A stretch of DNA of 64,000 nucleotides from Wyeomyia smithii (GCF_029784165.1 NC_073695.1:247751589-247815588), one strand, 5' to 3'. Shown: positions 33,416 to 45,189, counted from the first letter of the stretch. Numbers and translations: made by a program. The notes: generated by a model from the letters alone, not told the origin.

Positions 33416-34056
33416 AGAGGAAAAAGTTTGTCAAGAAATACCGTGCTGGATCGAAATCCGTACACCTAAGCACATGATGATCTTCGACGGTCAATATAAA
33501 ATCAAGAAATCACATATTGCTTTAAACTGACATGTTTAGTTATAGGTCTACTTATATTTTATTGCTATTTTCCAGTAAAATGATTGAAATCACTCCGAAA
33601 CTCGAAAACATCATGTTTAAATAGAACATGTTTTGAATCGAAATCCGTACACAGTTTTTTGTCTGAATCAAAACCCGTACACTTTTGAATCGAAATCCGT
33701 ACACACGCGATATACACTGAATCAAAGTCCATACAACAATAAATCAAACTCCGTATAGATAAAGAAGTACAAAAATGAACATCTTTTATTTATAATTTAT
33801 CTTTAAATTACCGAATAAGTATATTTTGAGGATCAACTGGCTCCTAAAGTTTCACACGGTTTTCTAATTTTTGATATCAGCTGAAATAGTGCAATTTTCG
33901 TAGCGTTTCGTAGTAACCGGAACGCCGGAACCTCTCGAAGCTTCCCGGTACGACTCTCCCTTGCGCACCTCAGTCACAGATCTATTTATTTATTTATTGA
34001 TTTAAATTTCATCTGACATCGTGGTCTTAATGAATGGTTTTAAAACTAGTCTAAAG

Positions 34057-37000
34057 TTAAAAATACAGTTCGCAAGCGTTAAAACTGACACAAGAAACAT
34101 TAAAGTCGAAAACGTGATAACATTCTTGAAAACGTCTCCGTATTGTGTTGACTGGATCGTTATCACCGTATACGGTGTTCCTCGGTTCTGGCAAAATAAG
34201 TTGCCGTAGACGCAGTACACGTGCGGGAGCATAAATTCTCATGCGCTCCAGCAAGCAGGCACTATCGATTTCTCCGCGCAGTATTTTAGCGCCAAACACA
34301 GCTTGGTTTATATTTCGACGGGACTCCAGTGGCTCTATACCCAATAGGGCACATCGATGTTCGTAAGGGGGCAGGTCGTTGGGATTGCGCCATGGAAGTC
34401 TTCTTAGCGCACGACGGACAAATTTATGCTGAACAGATTCGATTCTGGATTTCCACACAGCTTCATAAGGTGACCAGACAACCGATGCGAACTCGAGTAT
34501 CGAACGAACTAGGGAACAATAGAGGGCACGTAAGCAGATGGGGTCAATAAAGTCGTTTGCCATTTTCAGAACAAAACCTAGTTGACGATTGGCTTTTTGG
34601 ATTATCACGGAATAATGCAGCTTGAATGTGAGTTGGTAGTCAAGCAATACTCCAAGATCCCTGACTTCGTCAACCCGTTCGAGTATCTGATCACCGATGA
34701 CATAGTTGTATAGGATAGGTCCTTTAAGTCGTCGGTATGAAATCACGTAACACTTTGCCACACTCACTACCAGGAAGTTTGACTTGCACCAATGAACGAA
34801 TTTATCCAGTAGCTTCTGGAGTTCTCTGCAATCAGCTTCATTTCGTATGATCAGGTAGATTTTCAAATCGTCAGCGTAGATTAGTACTCCACCATTCGCA
34901 AGAAGTATCGTCACGGCGTTAAAAAATATCACAAACAGCAGTGGACCCAGATTGCTTCCTTGAGGCACGCCAGAGGAGGGGGTCAAGCTTTCAGATACTG
35001 TTGATCCAATTTTTACGAAGAGCTGTCTGTTGCTCAGGTATGAGCGAAGCCAGCTGCAAATATTGTCGGACATTCCAAGACGATGCAGCTTAGCAAGGAG
35101 GATATCGTGATTAACGGTGTCAAATGCGGCTTTGATGTCGGTGTATACTGCATCAACCTGAGCTCCACCATCCATTGCACCGATACAAAATGATGTGAAC
35201 TCGCACAGGTTAGTGTCCACGGAGCGTTTAAGGTAGAATCCATGTTGAGCAATGCTGATATAACTCCTACAAGAGCTGAATAGCATATCTTTCATGATGA
35301 TCTCGAAGCATTTTGATCCAGCTGATAAAGAGGTCATGCCACGATAGTTAGCGATGTCGGACTTTTCGCCTTTCTTGTGCACCGGCAGCATATGGGAAAT
35401 CTTCCATTCCGATGGGAATACTTGATGTTGAAGTGATCTATTGAAAATCGCCAGGAGGGGAGCAGTCAGAGAAGCGCTGCACTTTTTGAAGATGCAAGAG
35501 GGAATACCATCGGGGCCTGGCTTATAAGACTGCTTCAGTTTCTGTAATGCAGCTCCAACCATCGTAGCGTTAATATTAAATACGTCGAAATCTATCACGT
35601 CTCTTGGTACTAGACTGACAGCAGTGGGCACCCGGTTTTCAAACAAGCTAGCAAATTGTTGAGAAAAAAGAGCACATTTGGTTTCCGTAGAAGCGGCATT
35701 AACATTCCCTAGGTGCATCAGAATAGGAAGACCATTCTCTTTACGCTTCGAGTTTACAAAGCTCCAAAAACGTTTAGGGTTTCGCCGGAGATCCTCCTCT
35801 CTTCGCCTCACGTACCTTTTGTATAGGAAACGGTTATAACCACGGTAGGTTCGACTCGCCTCGTCAAATTGTCGCTTCGCATACAAGCTTTTATGCTGGC
35901 AATACTGTTTCAGCAAGTTGGAGCGCCGTCGACGCAGGATGCGAAGGTGCTTGTTGGACCATACAGGGGTTTTCGGCGGCCTTTTTAGCGGTACAGCTTG
36001 AACGATGCAATTCTGAATAGTACGATTGAAACAGCTAACTGCACAGTCAACGTCAGAATTTTGAATCACCTCAGACCAATCAACCTCGGACAGCAATTCG
36101 TTTAGAGTGTCGTAGTCGCCACGACGAAAGTCACGTTCAGTTAGATCGATATCTTGGTGGAAAGAAACAGTAGGCTCACAAAGAACAGTGAAGCAAATAG
36201 GTGGGTGATAAGGATCAATTGGTACAACTTCCTCAACAGCTAAAGAGACGGCGCCATCCTTTATAACGGAGTCTCTGGAGAATACGAGATCTAAAACACG
36301 GTCTAAGTTGTTTCGTATTAAATTATGCTGCCGTAGTCTGAGGAACGCCATGTTATCGAGAAGGGATTGGCTGGCCAAGGAAAGCTGTGACTGTACAGGA
36401 TCAACAAAGGCATACCCGCTACCAGAACTCTTCCAAGCTAGGCGCGGTTGGTTAAAGTCACCCAGCAAGACGAGTTTTCCTATATCGCTAAACTTCCTGC
36501 TGATTTCAGAGACAGCATCAATATGAAGCATCACCAAGTTAATGTCTCGGCTTTTATCTGGTGGCAAATACAGAACACCAATGAAAAGTGGCAGTGGCTC
36601 TATGGCGATTTTTACCCATAGATGCTCAATGTTATCGGCAGCCGTGAGCTGGACTACAGATGACGCATATAACCGCTTTACGGCTATGAGCACGCCTCCG
36701 CCCGATTGACGCTGACTGTTAGAGGCACAACGATCAACACGATAAACGCAAAAATCGTTGTTGAAGAGCTGACAAGATTGAATGCGATCGTCCAAATTAG
36801 TCTCCGTGAACACGTACACGTCGTAGTCTAACTCAGTGGATGATAGAAACAGTTGATCAATTTTTGTCCTGAGGCCGTTGGTATTCTGGTAGTATATTTT
36901 TAGTTCGGATGAAGCATCGGCGGTGAGCGTTACGGTAGGACAGGAGCAACTGCGGGTCGCTGGCTGGAGTTCCTCAGTTGCGTTGGGGACGGCAACGGCT

Positions 37001-37365
37001 TCGACAGTGCTGGCGGCAAAATCATGTCCGGGTGTCAGACAGGAGGAAAAAAGGCTCGGTTGTTGTAGGCGAGGAGGTCTAGAAACAGTAAACGATTCAG
37101 GGTACGAAGCGCTCAGAAAGTCTGCATACTTGCCTGGGTTTACATTTCGGAGAACCCCCTCTCCCACTCCAAACACAGGACCGGGACGACTGCTGAACGC
37201 TGGCTGGCATGGCTCGACTGTGACGGGGGGATAAGGGGTTTCCAAATTGCTTGCAATAAATATGCGTCCCAGTGTCCAGTCATCGATTAATCCGTCGCTA
37301 TCATGTCCGCGTCCGTTGGGGTGCACAGGGGGTCGTTCGCTGCTGGTTGCATCACCGGCCGCCAA
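34057..37365 (-). CDS. Retrotransposon ORF2: endonuclease and reverse transcriptase
   Basis: A fully open frame of 1102 residues. Residues 1-150 are a Ser/Pro-rich leader. An AP-type endonuclease follows: YQNTNGLRTK (159-168), Glu in FTETNLDD (about 188), LGDFNQPRLAW (301-311), and DPYHPP (384-389) near its end. The reverse transcriptase contains ANYRGMTSLS, YTDIKAAFDTVNHDIL, SGVPQGSNLGPLLF and the active-site YADDLKIY (830-837), then the C-terminal LRRLPWRNPNDLPPY. The order EN then RT, with no RNase H, matches CR1-clade proteins of insects. It copies the element RNA by target-primed reverse transcription. The ATG at 37365 overlaps ORF1; translation might start further in. All visible catalytic residues are intact, so it may be young. 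Confidence 0.95.
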   Translation of the reverse strand: MAAGDATSSERPPVHPNGRGHDSDGLIDDWTLGRIFIASNLETPYPPVTVEPCQPAFSSRPGPVFGVGEGVLRNVNPGKYADFLSASYPESFTVSRPPRLQQPSLFSSCLTPGHDFAASTVEAVAVPNATEELQPATRSCSCPTVTLTADASSELKIYYQNTNGLRTKIDQLFLSSTELDYDVYVFTETNLDDRIQSCQLFNNDFCVYRVDRCASNSQRQSGGGVLIAVKRLYASSVVQLTAADNIEHLWVKIAIEPLPLFIGVLYLPPDKSRDINLVMLHIDAVSEISRKFSDIGKLVLLGDFNQPRLAWKSSGSGYAFVDPVQSQLSLASQSLLDNMAFLRLRQHNLIRNNLDRVLDLVFSRDSVIKDGAVSLAVEEVVPIDPYHPPICFTVLCEPTVSFHQDIDLTERDFRRGDYDTLNELLSEVDWSEVIQNSDVDCAVSCFNRTIQNCIVQAVPLKRPPKTPVWSNKHLRILRRRRSNLLKQYCQHKSLYAKRQFDEASRTYRGYNRFLYKRYVRRREEDLRRNPKRFWSFVNSKRKENGLPILMHLGNVNAASTETKCALFSQQFASLFENRVPTAVSLVPRDVIDFDVFNINATMVGAALQKLKQSYKPGPDGIPSCIFKKCSASLTAPLLAIFNRSLQHQVFPSEWKISHMLPVHKKGEKSDIANYRGMTSLSAGSKCFEIIMKDMLFSSCRSYISIAQHGFYLKRSVDTNLCEFTSFCIGAMDGGAQVDAVYTDIKAAFDTVNHDILLAKLHRLGMSDNICSWLRSYLSNRQLFVKIGSTVSESLTPSSGVPQGSNLGPLLFVIFFNAVTILLANGGVLIYADDLKIYLIIRNEADCRELQKLLDKFVHWCKSNFLVVSVAKCYVISYRRLKGPILYNYVIGDQILERVDEVRDLGVLLDYQLTFKLHYSVIIQKANRQLGFVLKMANDFIDPICLRALYCSLVRSILEFASVVWSPYEAVWKSRIESVQHKFVRRALRRLPWRNPNDLPPYEHRCALLGIEPLESRRNINQAVFGAKILRGEIDSACLLERMRIYAPARVLRLRQLILPEPRNTVYGDNDPVNTIRRRFQECYHVFDFNVSCVSFNACELYF

Positions 37366-38234
37366 AAATTTTCGGACACTCTATTGTCTGAGAATTCACG
37401 ATAAACGATGCCTTTCGGCCAGGTCGAGGTAGAAAGTGCTTTTGATTTCAAGTTCGTGTCCATACCAATTTTGAAAGAGATGAAAGATAGACTGCTTATA
37501 TCTCTTCCTTTGGCGACTAGCCGAGTAACCTGGATGTCGTTTCTTCCTAGGCGTTTTTTAACGTAAGCACACATTTGATCAGCAGAAACATCACGTGCAA
37601 CCCGCGATACGTACAGCCAAAATTTTTGTTAAACTGCTGGTACGGCTTCTATTTCCAAAGACGGCGAGGGAGTACTTCCGGTGCCATGTAGAATCGGACG
37701 GTTGCGATTAGTTTTAATATCATTGGTCACACTAAAAAGCCGCCGGCTTCTTATGAGCCGTGGTTCTAAACCACTAAGTTGAGTGTTCTTCGGTGTAAGA
37801 GAGCTTGAATTTATAAGTGTGGCAAAATTGGTTCTTATTTCATTTTTCAGCTCACTCAGGATTTCAGATTTTAGACCACGCATTATGTCACTATGCGAGT
37901 TCAAAGCATGCTCTTGCCCGAGCTCTTGAGCAGCACGAACAGAGTTGCGGTAACGGATGTCTTTCATCAAGGTAGTGCAATCTCGACACAGCCAAAATAT
38001 TTGGCAATTTTTCATCACCTCTCCAAACGCTTCAGCCGAAATACGAGTGCATCTTGGATGGAAAATAGCGTTGCAAAATCCTTGACAAATAACTTGCCCC
38101 TCCGTGATTTCACTGTTGCATGAATGGTAAATATGACACATTTCGAACGGTAGGTTCTCAGATACGAGAGATATTACGCCTGAGTTTATGTAATATGCTA
38201 TAATACAGCACGAAACTTGGTAGAAAGTTGACAC
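37287..38234 (-). pseudogene. Retrotransposon ORF1 with in-frame stop
   Basis: From 38234 the frame runs 201 codons to TAA at 37629-37631, then continues in the same frame as another 114 codons to 37287. The first part carries a PHD-like Cys/His cluster (MCHIYHSC, VICQGFCNAIFHPRC, FWLCRDC) and a likely coiled region (ILSELKNEI). The part after the stop, WLYVSRVARDVSADQMCAYV and LVAKGRDISSLSFISFKIG, is the conserved C-terminal domain of CR1/L2-type ORF1 proteins in insects. The single stop therefore looks like a point mutation that removes that domain. The true start may be the Met at residue 32, just before the Cys cluster. Confidence 0.8.
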
Positions 38235-39087
38235 TGCTTCCGATGGTTGCTGATAGATAGCGTTTCGAGTGAAAAAAAAATCGTGCGTAGGTATAGGTAG
38301 GTAGCAGCAGTAAACAAAGCGCTGGTACGCGAAACTGAAAAGTTGCTTCTACGGCACTGAGTACTTCACAAATAGTTAACAGTCGTTGGACTATGCACAG
38401 ACACTTATCGACGAAACTTATAGCAAGCGTAAATGACTTTTATTGCCCAAAAACATAACAAAAACAGCTCGAGGAGTAGAGCCAAAATCAACAACACAAT
38501 TCACTCTCACAATTGTCAGAGATAGCTTAAAATTGTAAGATCGTTTAAAATTGTTTGCGTATATTTATACTTGTTTTATTCCATTATATGCTGAAAACAA
38601 GAAGAAAGTTCAACAATATTTGCATGATACACACGCTGTACGGATTTCGATTCAAGCAAATAACAAGAATCAAAATCCGTACGGCACAGTTTTTGTTGAA
38701 TAAATACAACTTACACTATTTACTAGACAATATACAGCTCGAAAATGACAAAAACTTACCTTTTCCATCAATTTTAAAAAGATTCACAGTGTAAAACACT
38801 TATATCCCACTTGAAAATTGTTTTTATCTGAAGAACGTTTCCTTAGTAAATTCTCTAACGATACAACGAAATGACAACTGAAACCGATACACGATTGATT
38901 TTTTATTTTTAATATTTTTATTTCATGGCCTACTGGCGTGTAGTTTAATTTAACAGAAGGCCAACAACATAACGGATATGTACATGTAACTGTCATATGA
39001 ATTTTCACTTTTATTATGCTTAAAACTGAAGAAAAACATCAAGGTGTACGGATTTTGATACTGTACGGGTTTCGATCCAGCACGGTA

Positions 39088-39600
39088 CTCCCAAAGTTAG
39101 ATGCCCGTAAGCGCCACTATGTGCTGACATATAGTCATTTTTGAGCCGAATATCTAATACTGATAGACATATATTGAGAACCAAAGCGGGTTGTTTAATC
39201 GGTATAGTGTCTTCGGCAAAATTGTATATAATAATTTTGTTCATTAAAAAGCAGTAATTTTTTCCATGTTTTTTTTCTCATTTTTTTTCCTCTCCAAGTT
39301 CAACCAACTATCAATGCTTAGCTAACATTGTGCAATTTTCGTAAAAAAATTCAAATTTTTAATAAGTCGGTTTTCTGATATTATAATAATGTTTTGTAAT
39401 AATATGAAAGCTCACCAGGCTTAGTTAATATATTATTGTAATTTTAGCAGATACAAAAAAAATGCCATCTATCCGCAGAGAGCCGCAACAAGTGCATTGC
39501 GAAAATCTATTCCAAATATATCGAATTCCCCTATGTATGAACATTTCACCCAATGACTGTTGTCTAACGCTTCCAACTTAACACGGCACTCAGTAAGACT
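39088..39600. other. AT-rich, no feature recognised
   Basis: No gene or repeat recognised. From about 39540 the composition rises in GC towards the promoter-like region of the tetraspanin exon. Confidence 0.35.
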
Positions 39601-39610
39601 CACCCTGACG

Positions 39611-39801
39611 CTTATCTATTCCGCCGAACTCTTATCTGCCTGGACCGAATCGTTATCTCCCGATAGTCCCTGCAGTCAATCGAGCTCTCTGGTATGTGAG
39701 AACAAACAAACTGCTTTGAGCACCAAGCTTTTTCGAACTCTCGCGACGACACTTACGAAATTCGGATACCTACTCAATTTTTTTTTGCTGGAAGCTTATC
39801 A
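39611..39801. promoter_or_regulatory. Cluster of GATA-factor sites upstream of the tetraspanin exon
   Basis: AGATAAG (as CTTATCT) at 39611-39617 and 39631-39637, AGATAA (TTATCT) at 39653-39658 and TGATAA (TTATCA) at 39796-39801 all fit the WGATAR consensus. They lie 190-380 bp upstream of the presumed start of transcription. GATA factors drive gut-specific genes in flies, and Tsp2A is a gut and Malpighian tubule junction protein there, so the cluster is plausible as an enhancer. Binding is not shown. Confidence 0.4.
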
Positions 39802-39984
39802 GTAGAACCAACCGCTCAGGTGTGATTCCGCGCAGGTTGATCGAAGCGGCCGCAGCAGGTTGAGTGTACCTTATCGCTAACGCTTCCACTTTTCAAGGCT
39901 TGAGACACAGTGAGACGACGGTGGACAGCGGGAGACAAAGCGTTCCGGACAACGGATAGGCGAGGCTCGCGAACCGAGCTACCG

Positions 39985-39989
39985 TCAGT
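39985..39989 (+). promoter_or_regulatory. Possible initiator (TCAGT)
   Basis: TCAGT matches the arthropod initiator. If used, the 5' untranslated leader would be about 211 bases and intronless. No TATA box lies 25-35 bp upstream. The pentamer is common, so this is a weak call. Confidence 0.25.
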
Positions 39990-40197
39990 GTTTCGTTATC
40001 CATCGTAATATATGCGTGCGCGTAATCCCGCGTTAGTGACGCGTTTTATCTGGAGCAGTGAGTGTTTTTTATATTCCTCTAGTTGGTGGTGAAAGTGTGT
40101 TAAACCGTGTTTTTAGTGGTTCTGGTTGTGAAAAACGACCTTCAAGTTGAATTTTGGTTGAAACAGAGTGTTTTGCTGTGAAATATTGCGAATAACG

Positions 40198-40296
40198 ATG
40201 GCTCGCGGAGAAGGTAAAGGTGAAAGTATGGCCAAACTGGCCAATCGGATTGCCGCCGTCAAATATACACTGTTCTGCTTCAACATCGTAGCGTGG
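40198..40296 (+). CDS. Tsp2A: Tetraspanin, first coding exon (Tsp2A-like)
   Basis: The ATG at 40198 lies in a good context (AACGATGG) and opens 33 codons: a charged start MARGEGKGES, then NRIAAVKYTLFCFNIVAW, the short cytoplasmic tail and first half of transmembrane segment 1 of a tetraspanin. GTAAGT follows directly after the Trp codon (40297), a consensus donor in phase 0, splitting TM1 as tetraspanin genes often do. From memory, KYTLFCFNIVAW is shared with Drosophila Tsp2A, a tetraspanin of smooth septate junctions in midgut and Malpighian tubule. An ATG at 40168 is in frame, but its added ten residues look unlike a tetraspanin start. No later exon is visible to 64000. Other tetraspanins remain possible. 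Confidence 0.6.
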
Positions 40297-43200
40297 GTAA
40301 GTGAAATCATGAATGAAGAACCATGCGTCATCGTAAGAATTCTACGGAATTTAGCAAGTGGACTATTCTCATGATCAGTAGGAGTCCGACAATTGCTGAG
40401 TGACTCATTATCAAATAGTATCCAGTTCCCAGTAATGGTGATGGAACCGCGAGTGTGGTACCGCTTATCACCTGCAAACGTAAGCCACATTTGCTGCTGA
40501 TAAGCAACTTTCTGTCTGATTGCCCAATATGGCTGCCCCTTGAGCTCAGACTGGTAGAAACAAACAAAAAGTGTAACGTGCAATGTGAGCACTTTTTTCT
40601 TTAGTTTGGTTTGCCTTGTTTGGGTTATTTATAGGGATGGTAAAGTTAGGTCTGGGTAGTTCCGGTAGCAAATTGGAACGAGCTTTCAAAGTGCAAAGCG
40701 TTTAATGTGGTACAACACAGAAACTATTATCCCACTTACAAAGCAAAATTAGTGCTCTGCTTCTAAACCTAATCATTTTAGAGCATATAAATTTGCGCTC
40801 TAACTTTCCTAACTAACGGTGAGACTTTCGGAGACTGAATGTAAAGCTACTTTTTCGTATTTTACATTCAGTTAAACCCGTCAATTTACTGGCATATAAT
40901 AAAGCGTCTTTTTTTTCTTCTCGCAACTAAGTCCTTTCTATCCAACGGACTACCGGAGGTGAATCACATGCCCGTCGACTTAAACTAAGAAACACGTAAC
41001 TCGTAGGAACAGCTCGCGTCGAACTGTCAGGAGAAAACTGCCTCCGCGTTGGAGGGTTTTCATGGCAATACACCCAGCCGTTGAGAGTAGAGTTTGTCTA
41101 TGTTTAATTTTTACAAATTGGTAAAAAATATAGAAAAGTCGTCTAGATTTTATTCTTGATAATTCGAGTATTTAAAGTTCCTCAAATCAACGATGTCTTG
41201 AAACTCACAACAGTTTACTTAAATCTGACACCATTGACTAGTTTGCGTAAAACCCCTCGTTTAACCGTCGCAAGGAGAAACTCAGCCTGACGCGACGTGT
41301 AGATTCGAATTTCCCCTTTCTGACAAACCTTCAGCTGACTTTATTATCGGAAAACTGTTCTAGTTTTTTTCCTTCTCTTTTTTACGCTGCACTTTACGAC
41401 CAGCTCACAGTTTTTCAGCAGTTGCAGTCTCGCACTCAAAAACGGCGAACTGGAGAATCCCGAGAACCGAAACGGAAATCTAACCGGAACTGCAGTGTCA
41501 AGCGGGGAAAAGTTTAAGGATTTTTATTACACTCATAGTTTCCGTGTTTTAAGTGGCATTTTGTATTTCTCCAGCAGGAGTTCCTCGGCCAAACTCGACA
41601 CTTCTGTGCTGGGCCACCCTCGAGCTCGAAACAAAGAAGCACCAGAACGCAAAAAGTAGATGATGAAAAGTCTTGCGAGAACTGTTTTCCCCCTTCTCGC
41701 ACATTTGACGATTCCGTATACCCACCAGGAAATAAGTTCACTGTTCTCCGATAGTGGCAATTTATGCGGGGTGTGAAAATTTATAATTCGTACGTGCTTA
41801 AGTAGCCCCGGATGAGAAATAAACTGCTCATCCCCAAGTAGGACGAAAGTGATTCAATTCTCCCCCGTTTTGAAAGTAATCAAGTTTTTCCCACCCATAA
41901 TTAACTCCCCGTGCATGCCCCCTTCGGATGCGTACCAACCTAATTCGCGCATACACGAGGCAATTTTAAAAAGTCATAAGACTAGCACATAACCGCAAAC
42001 CACAGCGAACGCTTTCAGCAGCAGGCTTCATCACGTCGCAATTTGCTTTGATCACCCGGGTTTATCCAGCCGGCTAAGCCGGCGAATGGAATCACTCTTT
42101 GAAGCGACTTTCGGGTCGAAAGTGTAATTTGCCAACTTCCCAACATCCACTTACCGGAATTACTCAGCCAAACAATTTCTGACTCCCTCCTTCCGCTCCC
42201 TTAGGGAATGTGCCGCTAGAGTTCAGCTTTAGAGCCAGCAACCAGCAGCAGCGCGCGCGTGGGTGAAGAGATAAGAGTTTCCACCGGCAAGTGAGCTGGA
42301 AACCGCAGTTGTCAACCCTTGCTTGCGCTACATACCTACATAGGGGACACACAAACGCTAGAGCGGACTGTGTTGCATCAGCAGCAGCAACGTGCACCGA
42401 TGAATCCGTGTACATTTTCCACAACAGGATCAGACAGGCAGTCGCCCTCCCTGTCGCGGTAATGATGTTGTTCTAGTCGAAACGAAACAGCATCCCGCTG
42501 AGCTGCCATTGCTATCTGTCTATCGGTGAAACGGGAGAAGGAGGAAAACCTGATGCAAAGAAAACTTTTGCAGAAATTGAGAACTCTATACGCGCTTTTG
42601 TTTTCGTTCGTTGACTGAAGTGGTTAACTGTACGCTGTCGTCATGAATCTGGTTGGAGGATATTTGGCGTGGTACGGGATGCGCCCAACAATAGTGCCAC
42701 TTGACTGACTGAACGACAGATTTGGGGAATGCTTTGTGCTGCTCTATAGCCAGAGGAGGACATCGAGAGTAACTAGAAACTTAGCTCATTTCTTGCTGGC
42801 AGCATCAACCGAAAACATTGTTTGGAGGGAAACTTTTTCTCCTCTCTATCTGTGGCAGTTTATGAATTTTGCTCAAGTTTTAATCATGGTTGTTTAAAGT
42901 GTTTTCTTTCTCTACGCAAGCATTGAAATGTGCTTAAAAATCGTAGTTGTATCCACGACTTCAAAGTCAGAGGATTTTAAGAATTGCACGAATAGATAAG
43001 AAATGTCATTTTCAAGTTTCAACTTTGAGTACTTTTCCAGCTTCAGTTATGCATACTAATTAGGTTATTGAACAAAAAACAGAAACTGCTGAAAACGGAG
43101 CGGAGTAGAATTTCTGCCGCTTTCAATTTTTTTTTTTATACAAACGCGAGTTTAAACATGTCCGCAATAATAAAAATCTTGTAGAACGTATTCAAAAAAT

Positions 43201-43872
43201 TACGTGAGTCTAAAAGAAAATGCGTGTCTGATTTTTTGAGAGCATCTTAAAAAATTTTTTCAGCCTTCTGGCGGTAATTTTAGAATTAAAATCACTGGTT
43301 ACAAACATAATTGAAAAATGTGTTGTTTTGCTAAATTCAAGATGATTAAACTCTATTAGGCATACACACGCAAAGCATAAAGGTTGGTGAGCATATGGAC
43401 ATAAAGCCAAATGAACGCGAGATCAGACAGACGCGATACGAAATGGAAGCGAGGCCGTTTTAACCAAATAAAATGAAGTCAAAAATTCTTTGTTGATAAC
43501 TAGAACATTAAATTTGTCGCAAGTCTTTGAATCTAGTTGGTTGTTGTGTTATTTTTCTTGATGCAATTCAACTGCATTTATTCAAAACATGTTTGCTTTA
43601 CTACAAAGATAACTAGAACTAGACACCCAACTTCCATGTTTTCATACATTTTGAACACGACCGACTTCCGACGGTTAGTGCTGCCATCTGATGACTTAAA
43701 TTCTCATAAAATTGTCACTATGAGCAAAACCGATTTATCGTGCATAGTCCGTCATCGATCGCTGAGCTGTTCAAGATTATATATGAAAAAGGTGTAGCAG
43801 TTTGGTCAGCTCGACGCTTAAGATAACATGCAGATTAATGATATTGTCACTTTTTGCACTTAATGCTATTGT
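40297..43872 (+). other. Presumed first intron of the tetraspanin gene, largely non-repetitive
   Basis: Begins with the GTAAGT donor. To about 42700 it is GC-richer and lacks the window's repeat phrases. Short frames here carry no domain. A splice acceptor followed by the rest of TM1 was looked for and not found. It becomes AT-rich from about 42850. Confidence 0.4.
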
Positions 43873-43995
43873 CATATTTTTGCCTTTCTCCTAGAAAGGT
43901 ATAGCAATCACTTGCAAAACCGAAAGTATGAAAGTGCTCCAAAGGGCCGAATGGCATATATCACTCGACTCAGCTCGACAGGCTGAGCATTTTCT

Positions 43996-44009
43996 GTATG
44001 TGTGTGTGT

Positions 44010-44050
<41 letters not shown>
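43996..44050 (+). repeat. (TG)n microsatellite
   Basis: Near-perfect TG dinucleotide run inside repeat copy 2; copy 1 has a shorter run at about 26990-27015. Confidence 0.9.
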
Positions 44051-44055
<5 letters not shown>

Positions 44056-45189
44056 AGATTTTTATTCTCACTCACTTTTCTCAGAGATGGCTGGACCGAT
44101 TCTCATGAAATTAATTGCAAATGAAAGGTCTTGTGGCCCCATAAGACCTTATTAAATTTCATTGTTATCGGATTTTTAGTTTAGAGGTTATGTGTCAAAA
44201 TGTAAAAATCATGAAACATCATTATCTCAAAAACTACACAACCAATTTGAACAAAATTGATTTCAAATGAACGGGCTATCTAAAAAACCCTTAACTTTTG
44301 AATTTTAAAAAGATTGGACATGTGGTTCGAAAGTTATGAAAAGAAACGTGTTCTAGAGACCGTTTAATCTCACTCATGTTTCTCAGAGATGGCTGTATCG
44401 ATTTGCATAAAATCGGTGTCTAATGGAAGGCCTAGTTGCCCCATAAGACCCTATTGATTTGTTTTGCAATCGGACTGTTACTTTGCCTGTTATGTTTAAA
44501 AATGTGAAATCCAGCTATGAAAAGGAACATATTCCGAAGACTATATGGACTCACTCACTTTTCTCAGAGATGGCTGACCCGATTTCCACAAAATTAGTGT
44601 CGAGACACAAATAGCTGCCTCGCAACACCCTATTGAATTTTACTGTTATCGGACTGTAACTTCGTCTGTAAAGTACCGGATTGTGAAAATCACGAAACTT
44701 CATTATCTCAGAAACTACACAACCGATTTGATCAATATAATTATCAGATGAGCGGGCTAGTTAAGGGTTAACTGATGAATTATGATTGAACACGTGGTTT
44801 CAAAGTTTGGCTGCCCTATACGTTCCCATTTCATTTGATTATAATTGAACTTAAGCAACCGTTATGTATTAAATTGTTAATAAAACAACGAAAGTCTATT
44901 ATTTCAAAGATTACATGACTTATTTAAACATAACTAGTGTCATACGAACGAGTCATCTCTCAAACTTACAAATAGCAAACTACATAACAATTTGATATGT
45001 GGCTCAAAAGTTATGGAAAGAAAAGAAACTTGCTTTGATCGATATATGTGGTCTCAACATAATTTAAATGATGTATCGTACTATTTGAACGTTCCAAATT
45101 CATTGATTCCTTGCGATGTGTTTCAGATCTGAAAATGCACGACGAATCGGCCATAGGATATGATCAAAGTCAAATAACAAATCGTTTAA

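Larger units (their letters stand above)
33983..38300 (-). mobile_element. CR1-type non-LTR retrotransposon, nearly full length
   Basis: The element lies on the minus strand with ORF1 (38234-37287) then ORF2 (37365-34057), overlapping by 79 bp. The 3' end is marked by tandem AATA units (33983-33999), typical of CR1/L2-type tails. The 5' end is not certain but must lie beyond 38234; I place it near 38300. I found no clear target duplication, which is common for this group. It is inserted within the TA-flanked element at 33441-39085. Confidence 0.85.
33441..39085. mobile_element. TA-flanked DNA transposon with repeated subterminal motif, carrying a CR1 insertion
   Basis: The tips CCGTGCTGGATCGAAATCCG (33441) and its near complement (to 39085) are inverted, with TA on both sides (33439-33440, 39086-39087). 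The motif GAATCGAAATCCGTACA recurs, with changes, at 33635, 33665, 33687, 33719 and 33741, at 38667 in the same orientation, and inverted at 38637 and 39045, besides the two tips. Such clusters usually bind transposase. The TA duplication suggests the Tc1/mariner group but fits other families. No transposase is encoded; without the CR1 insertion it would be about 1.3 kb. Confidence 0.75.

Noticed and set aside
36923..37432. Open frames on the + strand opposite the retrotransposon
   Set aside because: Antisense to ORF1 and ORF2 with no domain.
43928..44155. Val-Cys repeat protein frame
   Set aside because: Generated by the TG microsatellite within a dispersed repeat.
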